Below are positions 12,750 through 24,722 of a stretch of 64,000 bases of DNA, in pieces (position 1 is the stretch's first letter; the number at the start of each line of letters is the position of its first letter). Origin of the DNA: Paragonimus westermani (lineage: Eukaryota; Platyhelminthes; Trematoda; Plagiorchiida; Troglotrematidae). A model generated the notes under the pieces. That model was not told the DNA's origin. It saw only the letters and a program-made list of their open reading frames with translations, and ran no database searches. The position numbers were made by a program, and so were the translations under genes. The DNA is taken from contig QNGE01001293.1 of the NCBI GenBank assembly GCA_008508345.1, positions 29,585-93,584 on the forward strand, read 5' to 3'.

Positions 12750-15700
12750 CTAAAAGTGTGGTAAAATAGACCACTCTCCTTACTGTCGAAATCCAATTGA
12801 ATTACATAGGAAAAGTTTTTGAAATCTTCATTGTTACTATGTTCGACCAATAAATGAAAAATGCCACAAAACCTTCAGGTATAATCAGGGGACAGTCAGT
12901 TGTCTGCGCGGAGAGTGCCATTCTTAAATAGAACAGCTAATACGTCTGTTGCATTTATCTGTCGCCTACTACAAGCAGCTCAACTAGGAACAATCACTTC
13001 CCAACGAGTAATACCTCTGGGATGGAGATCCGAATTCACCATGATCATGCTAGCCTAATGGAACAAAGTGCACATCCGTCACTGAGTCTTAGAAACCACG
13101 CTTTAGACCATGACGGGAACAGGAAACCCACTAATCAACGCGCACAAGTTAACATAGAATGCCGACAATTTTTGCCGGAGATGCTGTGAGAAAGCGGAAT
13201 GGATTAATACGATTGGTTGGTTTGCGCGTTTTTAGTGTGAGTTTGGTCATAACTCAGATGAACAAATAGGGTTTTCAGACCAATCTTTATGTAACACCAG
13301 CAGATTGTTCTCGCTAGATCGAGGAATGTTTCAGTGCAGTGTAGTTTGAGGCTCAGAGGCTGTATTTGATTGTGCCAACTAGGTGATTCGGATAAGATAC
13401 GTCGGGTGAAGTTAGTTTTTCAAAAGACTATTTTTGAGTGTTCACGTGCTAACAAGCAGAAAAATATATACTCCTGTTCCAGGAAAAGTGGTTCAGATAG
13501 TACATCAAGCTGAAGATGGAAAACTCCTAAAAATTTCCAGGACTGGCGAGACGCAATAATCTACTTATCTAACATGAAACGCAGACACCGATGAACAATG
13601 GATAAATGGAGTGTACAGGAGCCACAAGTTAATCAACCGATGCATGCTTAAAGATGCCAAGCAATTGAGTATACTCCCAGATTTATGACTCTCTGGATAT
13701 TAGGTAAAAGAAGTGTCTGTAGACAGTGCTAGTGAACGGGATCACAGAAGAGTTTACCTTAGAAACAACTCGTTTTTCAACCTTAGATAGCTGAGGATTT
13801 TTCATCGTATCGTATACTTAACCACGATGATGAGACTCAATTCTGCATCCAAGTGTTTAACATGGGCCTCACACTAAAGGACGAGGCACCAAACAGCTCA
13901 AAGCAATAATGGTTGGCTCTTCAGAATACAAGAGGACAGCATGAATAACTAGCCGCATTTTTAAGCATGGGTTGGGAAAAATTGAACAAATGGTTTGATT
14001 GAAAGAATAAGACTGTAGTGCTTCAGGAAAAGAAACTATGGAAAATAATCAGTGTTCACAAGCAATTCAGAAAATTAGTTTCTATTTCAACCAACCAATC
14101 TTTTGACTATCTGGTCAGTAGTCACTGGGTATGGACGAGTGTGGGAAGCTTCGTATGCAGAAACTTTGCAGTAGACCTAATCTCATCCTGATGAGTGGAT
14201 CTCGTTTTGGGATTACATCTGAGTATAAATTAGCCAGATTTTGATTAGACTCAATTGTTCGTCCCCATTTTTGCTTCAAGATTGCATCCCCTTCAATTCT
14301 GATGGAGTGCACCGGTTTGTTATTCTGATCGTCTAAAGTATGTATCAGTCAAATGCTGACCAAAATTTAGGGTTTGATTAGCAAAGTAACTCGAGTCTGT
14401 GCTCTCGTTCAACTAGGGTTCGGTGGACACAACCCCACTCTGCTCACTCGCCCCTTGATCATACTCCTTTGAGATCTGAACTGCGCAAGGCAATTGTGAT
14501 GGTATGCAACGTTGTCCATTGATGTCCGTTTTCTTGATTGACTAGCGTGAACGAAATTGCCGCCAGTTTTTTTAATTGTACTGAATCAATTTGCCAGCAA
14601 AAAGCTTATTTGTAAAGGTTGTGTAGCCTGAGTGCATAATTCGTTCGCAAGCCAAGTAAAGTCGGGTGAACATCGATCATTAACGCATGAGCAGAGCTGA
14701 TAAAATCCCTTCAACCTCATGCTTCAAAGTAGAATGGCAAGTACGGAATGTAAAATTTCGCTCGCTAAGACTTAACCCTACATCCAATCAGATCGATGTG
14801 GTCAGTCTATTGTAGGTTATCCAAGGATCCATCCCACACAAGGCTAGAATATAGGATGGCGACCACACTGTGCGAAGAGTGTGTATGTATTTACGAATTG
14901 CAAATGTTTGACTGTTTGTACTCCACGCACACAGTCTCTCCTCACGATGGTGTACTTATACTTATTTCTCTTATTCAAACAATTCGGCTGAAGATTACAC
15001 TGTAGCACGTAAAGTGTTTCTGCGTCAATCCGTTAGGTGAAGTACACACATGGATCAAATTCCCATGTTACTCAAATGTCGTCGCAATGACAAGACAATA
15101 CTGAGCTCAACCAAACTTCTAGTGCAAACGAAAGAATTCGAGTTAGTTGCTCTCAGAAAGTGCCCGTGTGTTCTGAGAGCAAATGACGAGACGAGTAAAA
15201 TCGCCATGCTTCTCTAAACGTGCTACCCAGGAACTCACGTTCTTCCGTTAAAAATTTAGTATGTTTTTATTCAAATTCGGATGTATAACACATGCCAGTT
15301 GCTTGCTGAAATATTGCGCTCGGCAATCATCACCACGACACGACGTTAAAAATGCACCGAAACGCAAGCACAGTTAGGCTCTTCGGGCCAAAATTAGCGT
15401 AGGCGTCGCAGAGTGTGATCGCGTATGCGGTGCACGCGTGATAAACGGATCGCACCAGTCTGGCTAGACATGGTGGACAAACTGGGCGTCCAATCATTGG
15501 CATTTTTTAGTCATGTTCCATGCGTGAATTATTTGGGGTTGATGGCCTAACACAACCGTTAATTTGTCACTTCAAAAACTGTGAGTCCATGGAGTACTAT
15601 GGCAACCAACAAATCTATGCACAGACTTTGACCAGGGAACAAAATTACAAACTCACCAAATGGTATGACCTACCACATATATTAAACCGATGGATTGTAG

Positions 15701-18068
15701 ATTTAAAGCAAGTTGACAACGAACAAATCTGGATGTAAGCCTACACAAACAATAGTAGACAAACTATGACCGATGGTTACCACCTGATAAGCCGAACCAA
15801 AGCTCCGCGATCAATTTGTCAAAAGCGGAAGTTAGAAGTAGGGAACTGAGTATAAATTCTCATCCTCAGTCTTCTTGGATGAGATCGACTGCAGCACTTG
15901 TATGTCGCGACATTAATGTGAAATCCTAGAATATGGCGTGCTGATTCAATATTCTCATTGGACTAACAAATTAACTGAGTTTGAGATCATGGCGACTGTG
16001 GAATTCGAAAACTTGTTTCCAAGACGCGAAGATCGGTTAAAACACTTACTAGTGTTAATCTTGATTGATAGGCGTTTTCAAATGCGACTGATAGTTGCAA
16101 CTCGTATGGGTGCTTAAATTAATTAGACGAGATTTTTACTGATTTTTTTACTTGCATTTACCCAAGTTTATTAATGTAATTTTCAGTATGGGCCTAATTT
16201 GTGCTTGACATTAGAACGATATACAGAACGAGTCTTCGACCGAACACTCTTGATTGATTAAAAGAATGAGTAGAAAGGGTGTGTGCTTAAACAGACTGCC
16301 AGCCAGTATTAGTTTACACTTCCACGCATGACAAAAATCGGTTCGACAGGAACAGCTAAACGAACGAAGAATCCATGTCTGCATATCAATTGCCCAGGTC
16401 CGTGTGTCTGACTGAGTTGAGTATGAGTTGCTGACCGTAGAGCATGAGTATTTCGAGAGTCAAATCTTGATGATTGAAAATTATAGTTAGGACGGTGACT
16501 TTCTGCATTCCTCGTTCATACCGAAGTTGGTCATACTGCTTGGAAAATCTTTTTTAGTGTCCTCGAAACTTATTGCGTGAAAAGTAGTTCGGGTTAAATG
16601 CAATCGTGATTCTCTGAGAAGTACCTGCATACTCTGAACAAGTGCCAACAAAATTAGCGTTCTCACTTATGTACTCTGCTTGTGACCCTATATAAACTCG
16701 GATGAAATCGGGCTCATCAAACTATCAAGATGGACAGTAACGAAGAAGTAACAAACTGAGTCATCTAATCTACGTAGCAAATTCACATAACGTTGTGAAC
16801 CTGAAGATTTCTCAACAACGCTTAAATCTGATCTATTGGGTAATAGTTGAAAAAACACCGATTTCTTCCATGCTAGATTTGTGCGGGCACGATGAGTGAA
16901 GTATACAGAAGGACTATGTGGAACAGCCAAGATAGCTTACTATCTGAGAAATGTAGCACAGTAACAATGTGCTCCGTCCAGTCTTGTGTCAGTTTTTCTC
17001 AAGGTTTCCAGAAATTTTCTTAGTGAAATTGTCACTACTTCCGGTGCCTTAGATTGTGATACTTCACGACTGACCAACGAACCACGTTTTGCTGACTGTT
17101 CTTCTACCACTGGCTCATATTCTCTTTCAAAAATAGTACTGATGGTAGCACTGACCTTCGACCAGTATAACCACTATAAGTTATTCAACAAAGATAATGT
17201 AATAGCTGGAGTAAGTTGACCAAAAAAGCCCAAATGAACAAATGTCCCCTTTTGAGGTGAATTTATCTTTCATTATTTTAGGCATTGTTGACTCTTTCAT
17301 TCGCTCAGTTTATCGCATTTATCTAACAGATTTAACTTCGTGTCCAAAGAAAGTCGTTGTTAGGATGGAATCGTTTATACTGTCACAGACCTTTGGTACG
17401 GCAATCGTGGCTTATTTTGATGACAATAATATGTATGCTGTCATAATTTAACCACAAAATTATCGCTATTCCCTAGCCAACCTTTCATGAAAAACAGTTT
17501 CTTAGTCTTCACTCTTAGAGAATGGTTTTATGCATACCTTCAAACCTGACCAAATCGCGAAAGTTAAGTATTTCATCCCCCGCAGTTTTGTTCCGCCTTC
17601 TTTCCTGTATAACCACGTTATCTTAATTTGTTGCTCATTTTCTTGTTTTGAAGATAGGATGGCGCGACAAGGTCATGATACACATAAATAGATTACTATC
17701 CAAACTTCGGTTAAATTCAAGGTTTATAAAGTTTGTTAATTAAATGTATTCTTTTGTTTTACAAACGCAATTTTGCAGAAATTTAAAAAACTGGCGAAAA
17801 CGTCGTGCAAAACAGAATGTACGTTTATTGACTTGAAGAAAATTCGGATACAAATGTGGCCATGGCTGTTGTCGGTAATGTTGAAAAGCCTACAAGTTTT
17901 TATTTTGTAGCTCTCATGTGACATTCGGTGAGGTCGAAACGACGTTTTTATCCTCACAAGGCACTTATCGATTGCAGGCCAAAAAGTACATGGTTCTGAT
18001 GAACGCTCATGATTCAAAAATCCCGATGTATGCCAAAACCTTATTCATCAGCCGTCGACAGCCGGCAC

Positions 18069-18589
18069 ATTAAGTGGATTGATCGCGTGAGCAATATGGC
18101 AGTTCGCCGGCGCGTATTCCGGAAAGCTCGGGATGCGCAATCAATTGGTCAACTAATTACGTTGCACAGCTTGCGATGGTTCGGTCACGTGCTCCGTATG
18201 CCAGCTGAGCGTTTACCGTACCGGGCATTATATACTGAGGTCACTAACAGTTGGTTAAAACCGCGTGGCGGTCAAGCAACAACATGGTCACGAAATATAA
18301 AGACCTTGACTGCTCCATTGAGCAAAGTGGGCAAGCATCGCCTGCCTGGATGGGGTCCTCGTGATCACTCAAACCGCTGGTTAGATACGCTGTCCAAGAT
18401 GGCGATGTATCGCAGTCAATGATGTACCTGTATCCATAACACTTCTAGTTCTTCCGCTCAGTTTTCTCTTAGTATTTGCCGACCGTCTTAGTAACGTTTC
18501 CTTCTAGGATATTCCACGTCACTGTTGAGGTGAGCGGCGGCCCGAGCCACATTACGTTTGGACAGGCTCATGGCTGTTATAATGATGAT
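18069..18589 (+). mobile_element. 5'-truncated LINE (CR1/RTE-like) 3' end with TSD
   Basis: An open frame from 18069 to the stop at 18422 encodes the C-terminal end of a fluke LINE polyprotein: IKWIDRVSN, then LRWFGHVLRMPAERLPYRAL, RGGQATTW, LPGWGPRDH and WLDTLSKMAMYRSQ. The L-R-W-x-G-H-V-L-R-M and G-W-G-P-R-D motifs are typical of LINEs abundant in trematode genomes. Exact 12-bp direct repeats (GACAGCCGGCAC) at 18057-18068 and 18590-18601 flank it, so this is a recently truncated insertion. The 3' untranslated part ends in ATGATGATG, a short-repeat tail of the kind RTE-type elements carry. Only about 118 codons remain, so it is dead on its own. Confidence 0.88.
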
Positions 18590-18697
18590 GACAGCCGGCA
18601 CTAGCAACTGACCGCCAATCCATGCTTAACGTCGGTTCATTTGTGAGTATTGATTACGATTCATACCGATCAGTCATTTAATTCAAGCCTGGTTATT

Positions 18698-18765
18698 TTA
18701 TTACTAATAAGTAGTGTGATCGATTTGATTTAGAAAAGACCCAGATGCGAAAAAATTGGACCACA
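18698..18765 (-). mobile_element. SINE family B tail fragment
   Basis: The plus-strand sequence TTACTAATAAGTAGTGTG followed by a GACCCAGATG-like segment is the reverse complement of the family B 3' end seen at 24442-24490. The tRNA-like part is missing or too decayed to see. Confidence 0.65.
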
Positions 18766-20980
18766 GCAGCGGAAACATACCCAGAAGCGACAAGCTGTGT
18801 GTCAGCTGAGCAACAAAGTCATTCCCGGTGCTGAAAAACTCCACCCGGTTACTCAGGCACCCAAACAACTCAAAATAACATGAAATCCACTGAGTGATTC
18901 AAGAGACTGACTGTTATCATCCATACTGTTGTTTTCATACTAGTCGTAGGCTTAGAACTGACGGGGATATGCGAACCGGCATCATATCGTAGATTGTGTT
19001 TTGCAACTAGTTTGTTCAAACCGATTCTGAGTAATTCGATCTGTCAATTATTACTTCGGGAATACAACCTACTACAACAGAATTCAATCGAAAAGCATGG
19101 GCATCAACGTAGGTGACCGCGTTCATCATCTAATTTGTGCCTTAAGGAGCTTATAGTGCGGTTTTTGAAATAGCGCCGAAGTTCACATGTTGCATGAGTT
19201 AAGATATTGGTAATAATATATGTTAAAAAACTCGTGGTTGGATAACGAGAAGTTGTGCAAAAAAATACGGCAGAATGCACTTTTAACCGTGGCCTGAGAA
19301 GTACGGTGAATAAAGTCAGCGTAGACTATTCGGCACTACAAGTAAGACTGCGATTATCACACTGAAACAGATGTTGTGAACTTTGCCGTTTCTCACATAA
19401 CTCAAATTCGTTCATTCCCCTGTAAGTGCGAAGAAAAATCAGACATCTGGATTCCAAACTAAGGTGTCCTAAGTTAAAACCTTGTGTATTTATCTCAGTA
19501 TCTTTTACATACAACCACTATATTCTCAACAGCTCTACGGAAACTGACCTTGAACTTCGCGCACACATGTCCTATTCTTCAATGGCTATGTTATTTAGGA
19601 CACGTCTTGGAAAAATATTAAAAACATTTATCGAGTTATTCGAGCCTTCCGTTAACTTTATAGGATCATAGCTAATCGAAATATTTGCGCACCTAAGAAA
19701 ATTGGGAACACATTCCTTTTCAATACCCCTCATTCCTTGTGCTTAGGATTAGGTGGCTGCCTAACGAAGTAATTCACAGGACAATTGAAAATCCGCGTCA
19801 CTATGGTACATATACGTGCGCAGCCCCACATATATTTCACCTCACTCTGAAATATAATGAAATGTTTCCGCGTCTTCCCGATGAAAAGTGTTAGGTAATT
19901 TGTTGATGAACGTTTTCTTTGATATGTGCTGCGTTCAATGAAACAGCGTTTTGTCTGTCGCCGAACTGTTGCCTACAGCAACCTCCCTAACCGGCCATGT
20001 GAAGACCTCGTGCATCACATTCAAGCGCGACCCATTCCAGAGTGATCAACACGTCATCAAGTACCAGTCGCCTGTCTCCCTATCATTCAACACACAAGCC
20101 AATATCAACTCCCAGTCAGACAGCGATCCACATATTATCCAACAATGTTGACATTTAGTACTATCTCCCTTCAAGTTTCAAGTGTAAATCAAATAGATCT
20201 TGTGATTACCGAAATCAGATGTAAACCAATGGAGAAGCTGCATACAGTTTTCGTTATCTCTATCGTGCTCATCGCAACAAAATAACGGATTGCCTGTTAT
20301 CTTGGGTGTGATCATGTTACGTGAAACCTGGCCGCATGAGGACGTAGAAAACAGTCATCGAATTTGAAAGTTTAGATTTTATAGTGCCGATCATCCTGTT
20401 TTGTAAGGAGGATTTGGTGGAGGTGTCACCACTATGATCAATTACTCATGTGAACTTCTGTGCCAGTGTTATTCCATTATTCAAGTTAAATCCAGACACA
20501 AACATCAAATTGCATACACCCGGTTCTAACACTATTCTACTAGTCTTTATTTAGTTCGACTGCTACACAAACCCAACCTTCGTAGTATTGGATTAACCAA
20601 AAAACTTAATCAGTAAATTTGTCCACATCTGGTACAGACTGCGAACTTTCTCCTCAATTCTTCCACGAGTTTCCTTACAATATTAACTATCTTTTAATGC
20701 CTGGTTAGCTGCCCTTTAATTGTTAAATATGTGCATATGTTGAAAGCTAAAAATCCATCTTTAGGGATGCACAAAACACGCTGGGGGATTGACCTGACTG
20801 ATTAGTCACTGGTACATAATCTTAACTTGTTATCTATGATTTGTCTTATTCGGAACCCTAAGAAGTGAACTAAGTCCACTTGGCGTTTTTCCCGAATTCT
20901 CGTGTTAATCGTGATAGATTTTGAAAACCAGATTTGTATTATCGTATGAATGCTTTCTATGAATAAAAAAGAACACTTAC

Positions 20981-21111
20981 AGTGTAACAGCCAGCTCCTT
21001 CCACTGGCAATGCATAAGCTTGTTGCCCATTTGATAACCGCCATCCAGTACCGTGTTGAACACAAATAGCATCATGAGTAAACCGTTCCAGTTTGAAATT
21101 GAATTCAGGCT
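20981..21111 (-). CDS. M8 protease exon 13
   Basis: This exon of 131 bp follows a strong acceptor (TTTTCCGTCTCTCAG) and ends at ACACT/GTAAGT. It encodes PEFNFKLERFTHDAICVQHG, then TGWRL and LPVEGAGCYT. The pattern L-E-x-F/Y, a C-x-x-x-x-x-x-W segment and G-A/S-G-C-Y is typical of the late cysteine-rich part of M8 enzymes. It ends in phase 0 and reads on into F-R-C of the next exon. Confidence 0.94.
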
Positions 21112-22389
21112 CTGAGAGACGGAAAAGGAGAACAAAGAAGAGAGAATAATGGTAGAAAACTATGCAAGAAACTGAGGACACAGAAGACAATACACTAATG
21201 CTGTCTACAGAAATCCCCTTCATTAGGTGCCTTTCTGGGTCAGGTTTAAGCCCGCGCAGGAAACGTAAATTGTTGAAATATTATTTTCATATTCTTTACG
21301 TCGATCGCTTTTACATTGCACAACTCCACTGTAGCGATCGCTGCTCAAAGTCTGTGCCGTATTCACTACTGCGTTCAGTGTATTTCCACGTGAGGAGAAG
21401 TTGTACGAAACCTGAGGGCGTCAATGCTAGCGTGTCATGTGAGTAAAAAGGATGCGAGTCATTCTAAAAACAGATGCACACCAGCGGTCTATATGCATAC
21501 CTACTCACCATCCTGACAAACATTTAGCAGTCGAGATAAAGTACAGCTAGAAAACCCCTACATTTTGTGTAGAAACAGTCAAACAGAATAGGTATGCAAC
21601 CGTTGGCCATCAGTGTAGCCGATAGTTTAGTAGAAACAAGTCTCTCACCGGCTTAATCACTTTGAAATTCACTAACTCATTCGGTTTTATTAATCTCTGA
21701 CTAGTCCTGTTTAATTATGTTGCTATTTCTTAATTTTCTTGTTTGATAATGTGCCTATTAACTTTTGCGTCAGGGTTGGTCAGAAAATTCCCGAATTCGA
21801 AAGATCACACTCAATTACCTCAGTGACTTTTGCATTAGGCTCACCCGTCCAATTTTGTTGACGACCACTACGGATCAACAAAAATTTCAAGCAATTACAG
21901 CCGTGAAACCCCGTACAACTAACATCTTAGCGTAAGTGATCGACTAATGTGTACATTTTAAAATCAACCATTCGATTTGACAGCTGGGAAAACTTCCATT
22001 CACTTGATGTATTGTTTTAGCTTTTCAGAAAGTACGCCATCCATCAAATGGCTTACATCTTAATAGTGATCCACTGAATGTGGTTAGCGATACAGTCACT
22101 CGCAACCCTGTGAAAGTATGCGTTCACGGTAGTGCGGCCGCACCGAGATGTACTTCCAGCATGACTTCCGAATGTGAACGTGCACTGTAGCGCAAAAAGA
22201 CGCTAAGGAATCAGTGGCATACGGCCCAAATATGAAAACAATATTAGTTCAATAGTGGTGTAAACTTAGTTGCCTGGTTTTTCACAGGTTGCACCGGCTA
22301 GGGTGCACCGGACCGACATGCACTCCATTGGATAAAAACAGAAAACTGATTTGTTCGTCTTCATGATTTCACGAAATGCCAGCTCTCAC
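21112..22389 (-). other. M8 intron (exon 12 to exon 13)
   Basis: This is about 1.3 kb with a GTGAGA donor and a CTCTCAG acceptor. I recognise nothing else in it. Confidence 0.8.
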
Positions 22390-22462
22390 CTTTGAAATTA
22401 TCAGCCGCATGACAATGCGTATTGATCGCAGGTTCATCATGTCTGCGTTCCCACTCAATTTC
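22390..22462 (-). CDS. M8 protease exon 12
   Basis: This short exon of 73 bp lies between the acceptor GACCTCAG and the donor AAAG/GTGAGA. It encodes EIEWERRHDEPAINTHC followed by HAADNFK. It fits between the preceding C-P-Y-Y-Q and the following P-E-F-N-F-K-L-E, where M8 proteins have E-F-x-W, a charged stretch and a single cysteine. It starts in phase 0 and leaves one base, which joins AG of exon 13 as a glutamate codon. The phase match on both sides is the main support. Confidence 0.87.
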
Positions 22463-24031
22463 CTGAGGTCAAAGAATACAACACAAAGAATACAATCGAG
22501 ATGTAGCAAACTTTGAGATCCACACAAGAGGTTAAAAGTTGTTTAAACTTGTTTCCTTACGCGTTCAGAAACATCTGTAGAAGCCAAAAATGTAACAGAG
22601 ATTTGGAACGGCCGGTATATTGGTTCTCAGTTACGTACCTCTCAGACAGACGAGAGACTCCGCTCTTAGTTCGACACGCTGAATTGTGAAAATGTGTACA
22701 GATGGTACAACTAAAGTGGAAACGATATTTTTACGGTGGACATTAAGAGGAATGATGGCCAGCATCAAGGGTGGAAGTCTTGGTTACCGGAGCGCGAACC
22801 AGTGAATGTGCGATTTTCCGCAGACCGGAACCCTCATTGTTCACGGAATCATTCCATAATTGCAAAACATGCAAGAGTATTAAGATTTAGAAACACAAAA
22901 TAATGTTCCATTGCAGTGTGTACACCATTCGCAAGAAAGAAAATTGCAGTTTGAAAACTTATTTAATTTTATCATTTACACTTCACCCCTTAGATTTGTC
23001 TTTTTGGAGGCTGTGCCCGGAATAATTGATCAGCATAACAGCGAACTCTTGATAACCCAACCTAATCAAACTAGTCTACCAATTAGTTATATAATACAAC
23101 AAAAACGTGCAAGTTAGTAAGGACTAGAAAACCTAAGAGGCTTGTGATTTACTGAAGATACACATTAGGTGTGCGATAACATGAAAAAGTTGGTTCATTT
23201 CTGTGATCTTCAACCAATTCTTTGATGAGATATTGGTCAAAAAAGAACAATGTCTGTGCCAGTTATATCGAGCTGCCTACAACTTATACCTACATGACCA
23301 AGGTTAGAATACTTAAACCTAGACAATTCCAGTGGTCATTACTGTCATCTTACAAATAATAAGTAGGTACTGTCACTTGTATGAATGAGCTGATCGCGCA
23401 TAGTCTTCAGTTTCCGCCTTCAAACAAGGCAACAGTGCTGTCACGGTAAAAAAAAGTACCGAGTAAAAGTCATCAGTTGATCAACCTGGCGCACTCACAA
23501 CGATAAGACAAATATATATCTCAGTAACGAAGAGTCATGTTAGCCCTCAATTATCAATGTGATCCAACAGAATGACGAGAGGTTTCACCAGACTCTCACT
23601 GATTCGTGTTATACCTACCTGCTACCCATTTTTTGAGAAGAAGTAACGTTAAGCCCACTCTGGCAAATCAACACTAACAACACCTAGGGAAATAAATTTT
23701 AAAATTTACTAGGGGAAACAACGAGCAAGCCTGAATTTGAGACAACGGATCAACAGCTCATAATAAAATGGGCAACAGGTTGACGTTTAGAATCTATTCA
23801 ATCAGCACATAAATCTGTGTTCATCAGAGAATTGTACAAGAGTGCATGCCCTGAAGCAACCGAGTTGAATGTTTTATTCGGTTATTCTCACCAGAAGAAA
23901 ACGATATCCAAGGGGTTTACTAGAGAGTAAGAAATGCTTAATATTTTTTGCGTTACTCGGGCATCCATTACTTACGTGATTCACATGAAATTGAAGATCA
24001 CACAAAATAAGAACTCAACACTTAAAATGAT

Positions 24032-24290
24032 GTGCATTTGGTAACCTCAGCAGTATCAAGAGATTACTGATGAGTAGTCGGGAATTTGGTTTATTTTCAA
24101 ATTGAACATCACTCATATTTGATCACAGCTTGAGCATGCAGATAGACTTTCCAGCCAAAGAGGCTGACTGGAAAGTCTATCTGCATGCTAAAGCTGTGAT
24201 CAAATATGAGTGATGTTCAATTTGAAAATAAACCAAATTCCCGACTACTCATCAGTAATCTCTTGATACTGCTGAGGTTACTGAATGCAC
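24032..24290. repeat. Near-perfect 259-bp palindrome built from family A tails
   Basis: The arms 24032-24154 and 24168-24290 are reverse complements with 3 mismatches in 123 positions and no gaps, around a 13-nt centre. Each arm contains the family A SINE tail (GGAAAGTCTATCTG, then GATCAAATATGAGTGATGTT) plus a further outer segment (CCCGACTACTCATCAGTAAT). It is therefore an inverted dimer of the SINE 3' region without the tRNA head or ribozyme. In the M8 pre-mRNA it would fold into a hairpin of about 120 bp. Confidence 0.95.
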
Positions 24291-24441
24291 ATGCACCTTA
24301 CAAGTAAACTTAGCAAAATATTCTTCTACATGCACAGAATCGTCACCTGTGCACGACTAGCCCGCAGAGAACAACTGATTTTATAGCCTCAGACAATCGA
24401 TTAGAAAGTTTTCAGTGTCTTGAAATGCACTTCAATTCTAT

Positions 24442-24722
24442 TACTAATAAGTAGTGTGGCAGAGTTATGAATTTAGATGAGACCCAACTGTGAAAAGTCG
24501 GGGCTTCCACTGGATTCGAACCAGCGACAGACACAGCATGCCTCAACGCGGCAAGCGCGCTACTAGCTGAGCTACGAAACCACACCCGGAGCTAGGAAAT
24601 TTCACATTTGGACTCTGTTACTCACCCTCCCACTGTCTCATATGGAATCCACCAAATGATTCAGGGGATCGACTGCCCCGGCAGGATTTCTCAAACAGTT
24701 CGGAAACTCTTTTGTGAACCAT
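24442..24722 (-). mobile_element. SINE family B, best copy
   Basis: The reverse complement has the A box TAGCTCAGCTAGTA (plus positions 24561-24574) and the B box GGTTCGAATCCA (plus positions 24511-24524) at tRNA spacing. About 150 bp precede the tRNA-like unit, and about 70 bp follow it, ending in CACTACTTATTAGTAA. It shares both flanks with the copies at 6.4-6.8 kb, so the tRNA-like unit lies in the middle of the repeat rather than at its 5' end. No target-site duplication was identified. Confidence 0.82.

Larger units (their letters stand above)
12750..20980 (-). other. Large M8 intron (exon 13 to exon 14)
   Basis: This is about 8.2 kb of intron with good GTAAGT and TTTTAG borders. It holds a 5'-truncated LINE (18069-18589, plus strand) and a family B SINE tail (about 18698-18765, minus strand). 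No coding exon was recognised elsewhere in it. Confidence 0.85.

Noticed and set aside
24511..24574. Functional tRNA gene at the family B copy
   Set aside because: The same tRNA-like unit with the same flanks recurs at 6.4-6.7 kb, so it is a repeat family.
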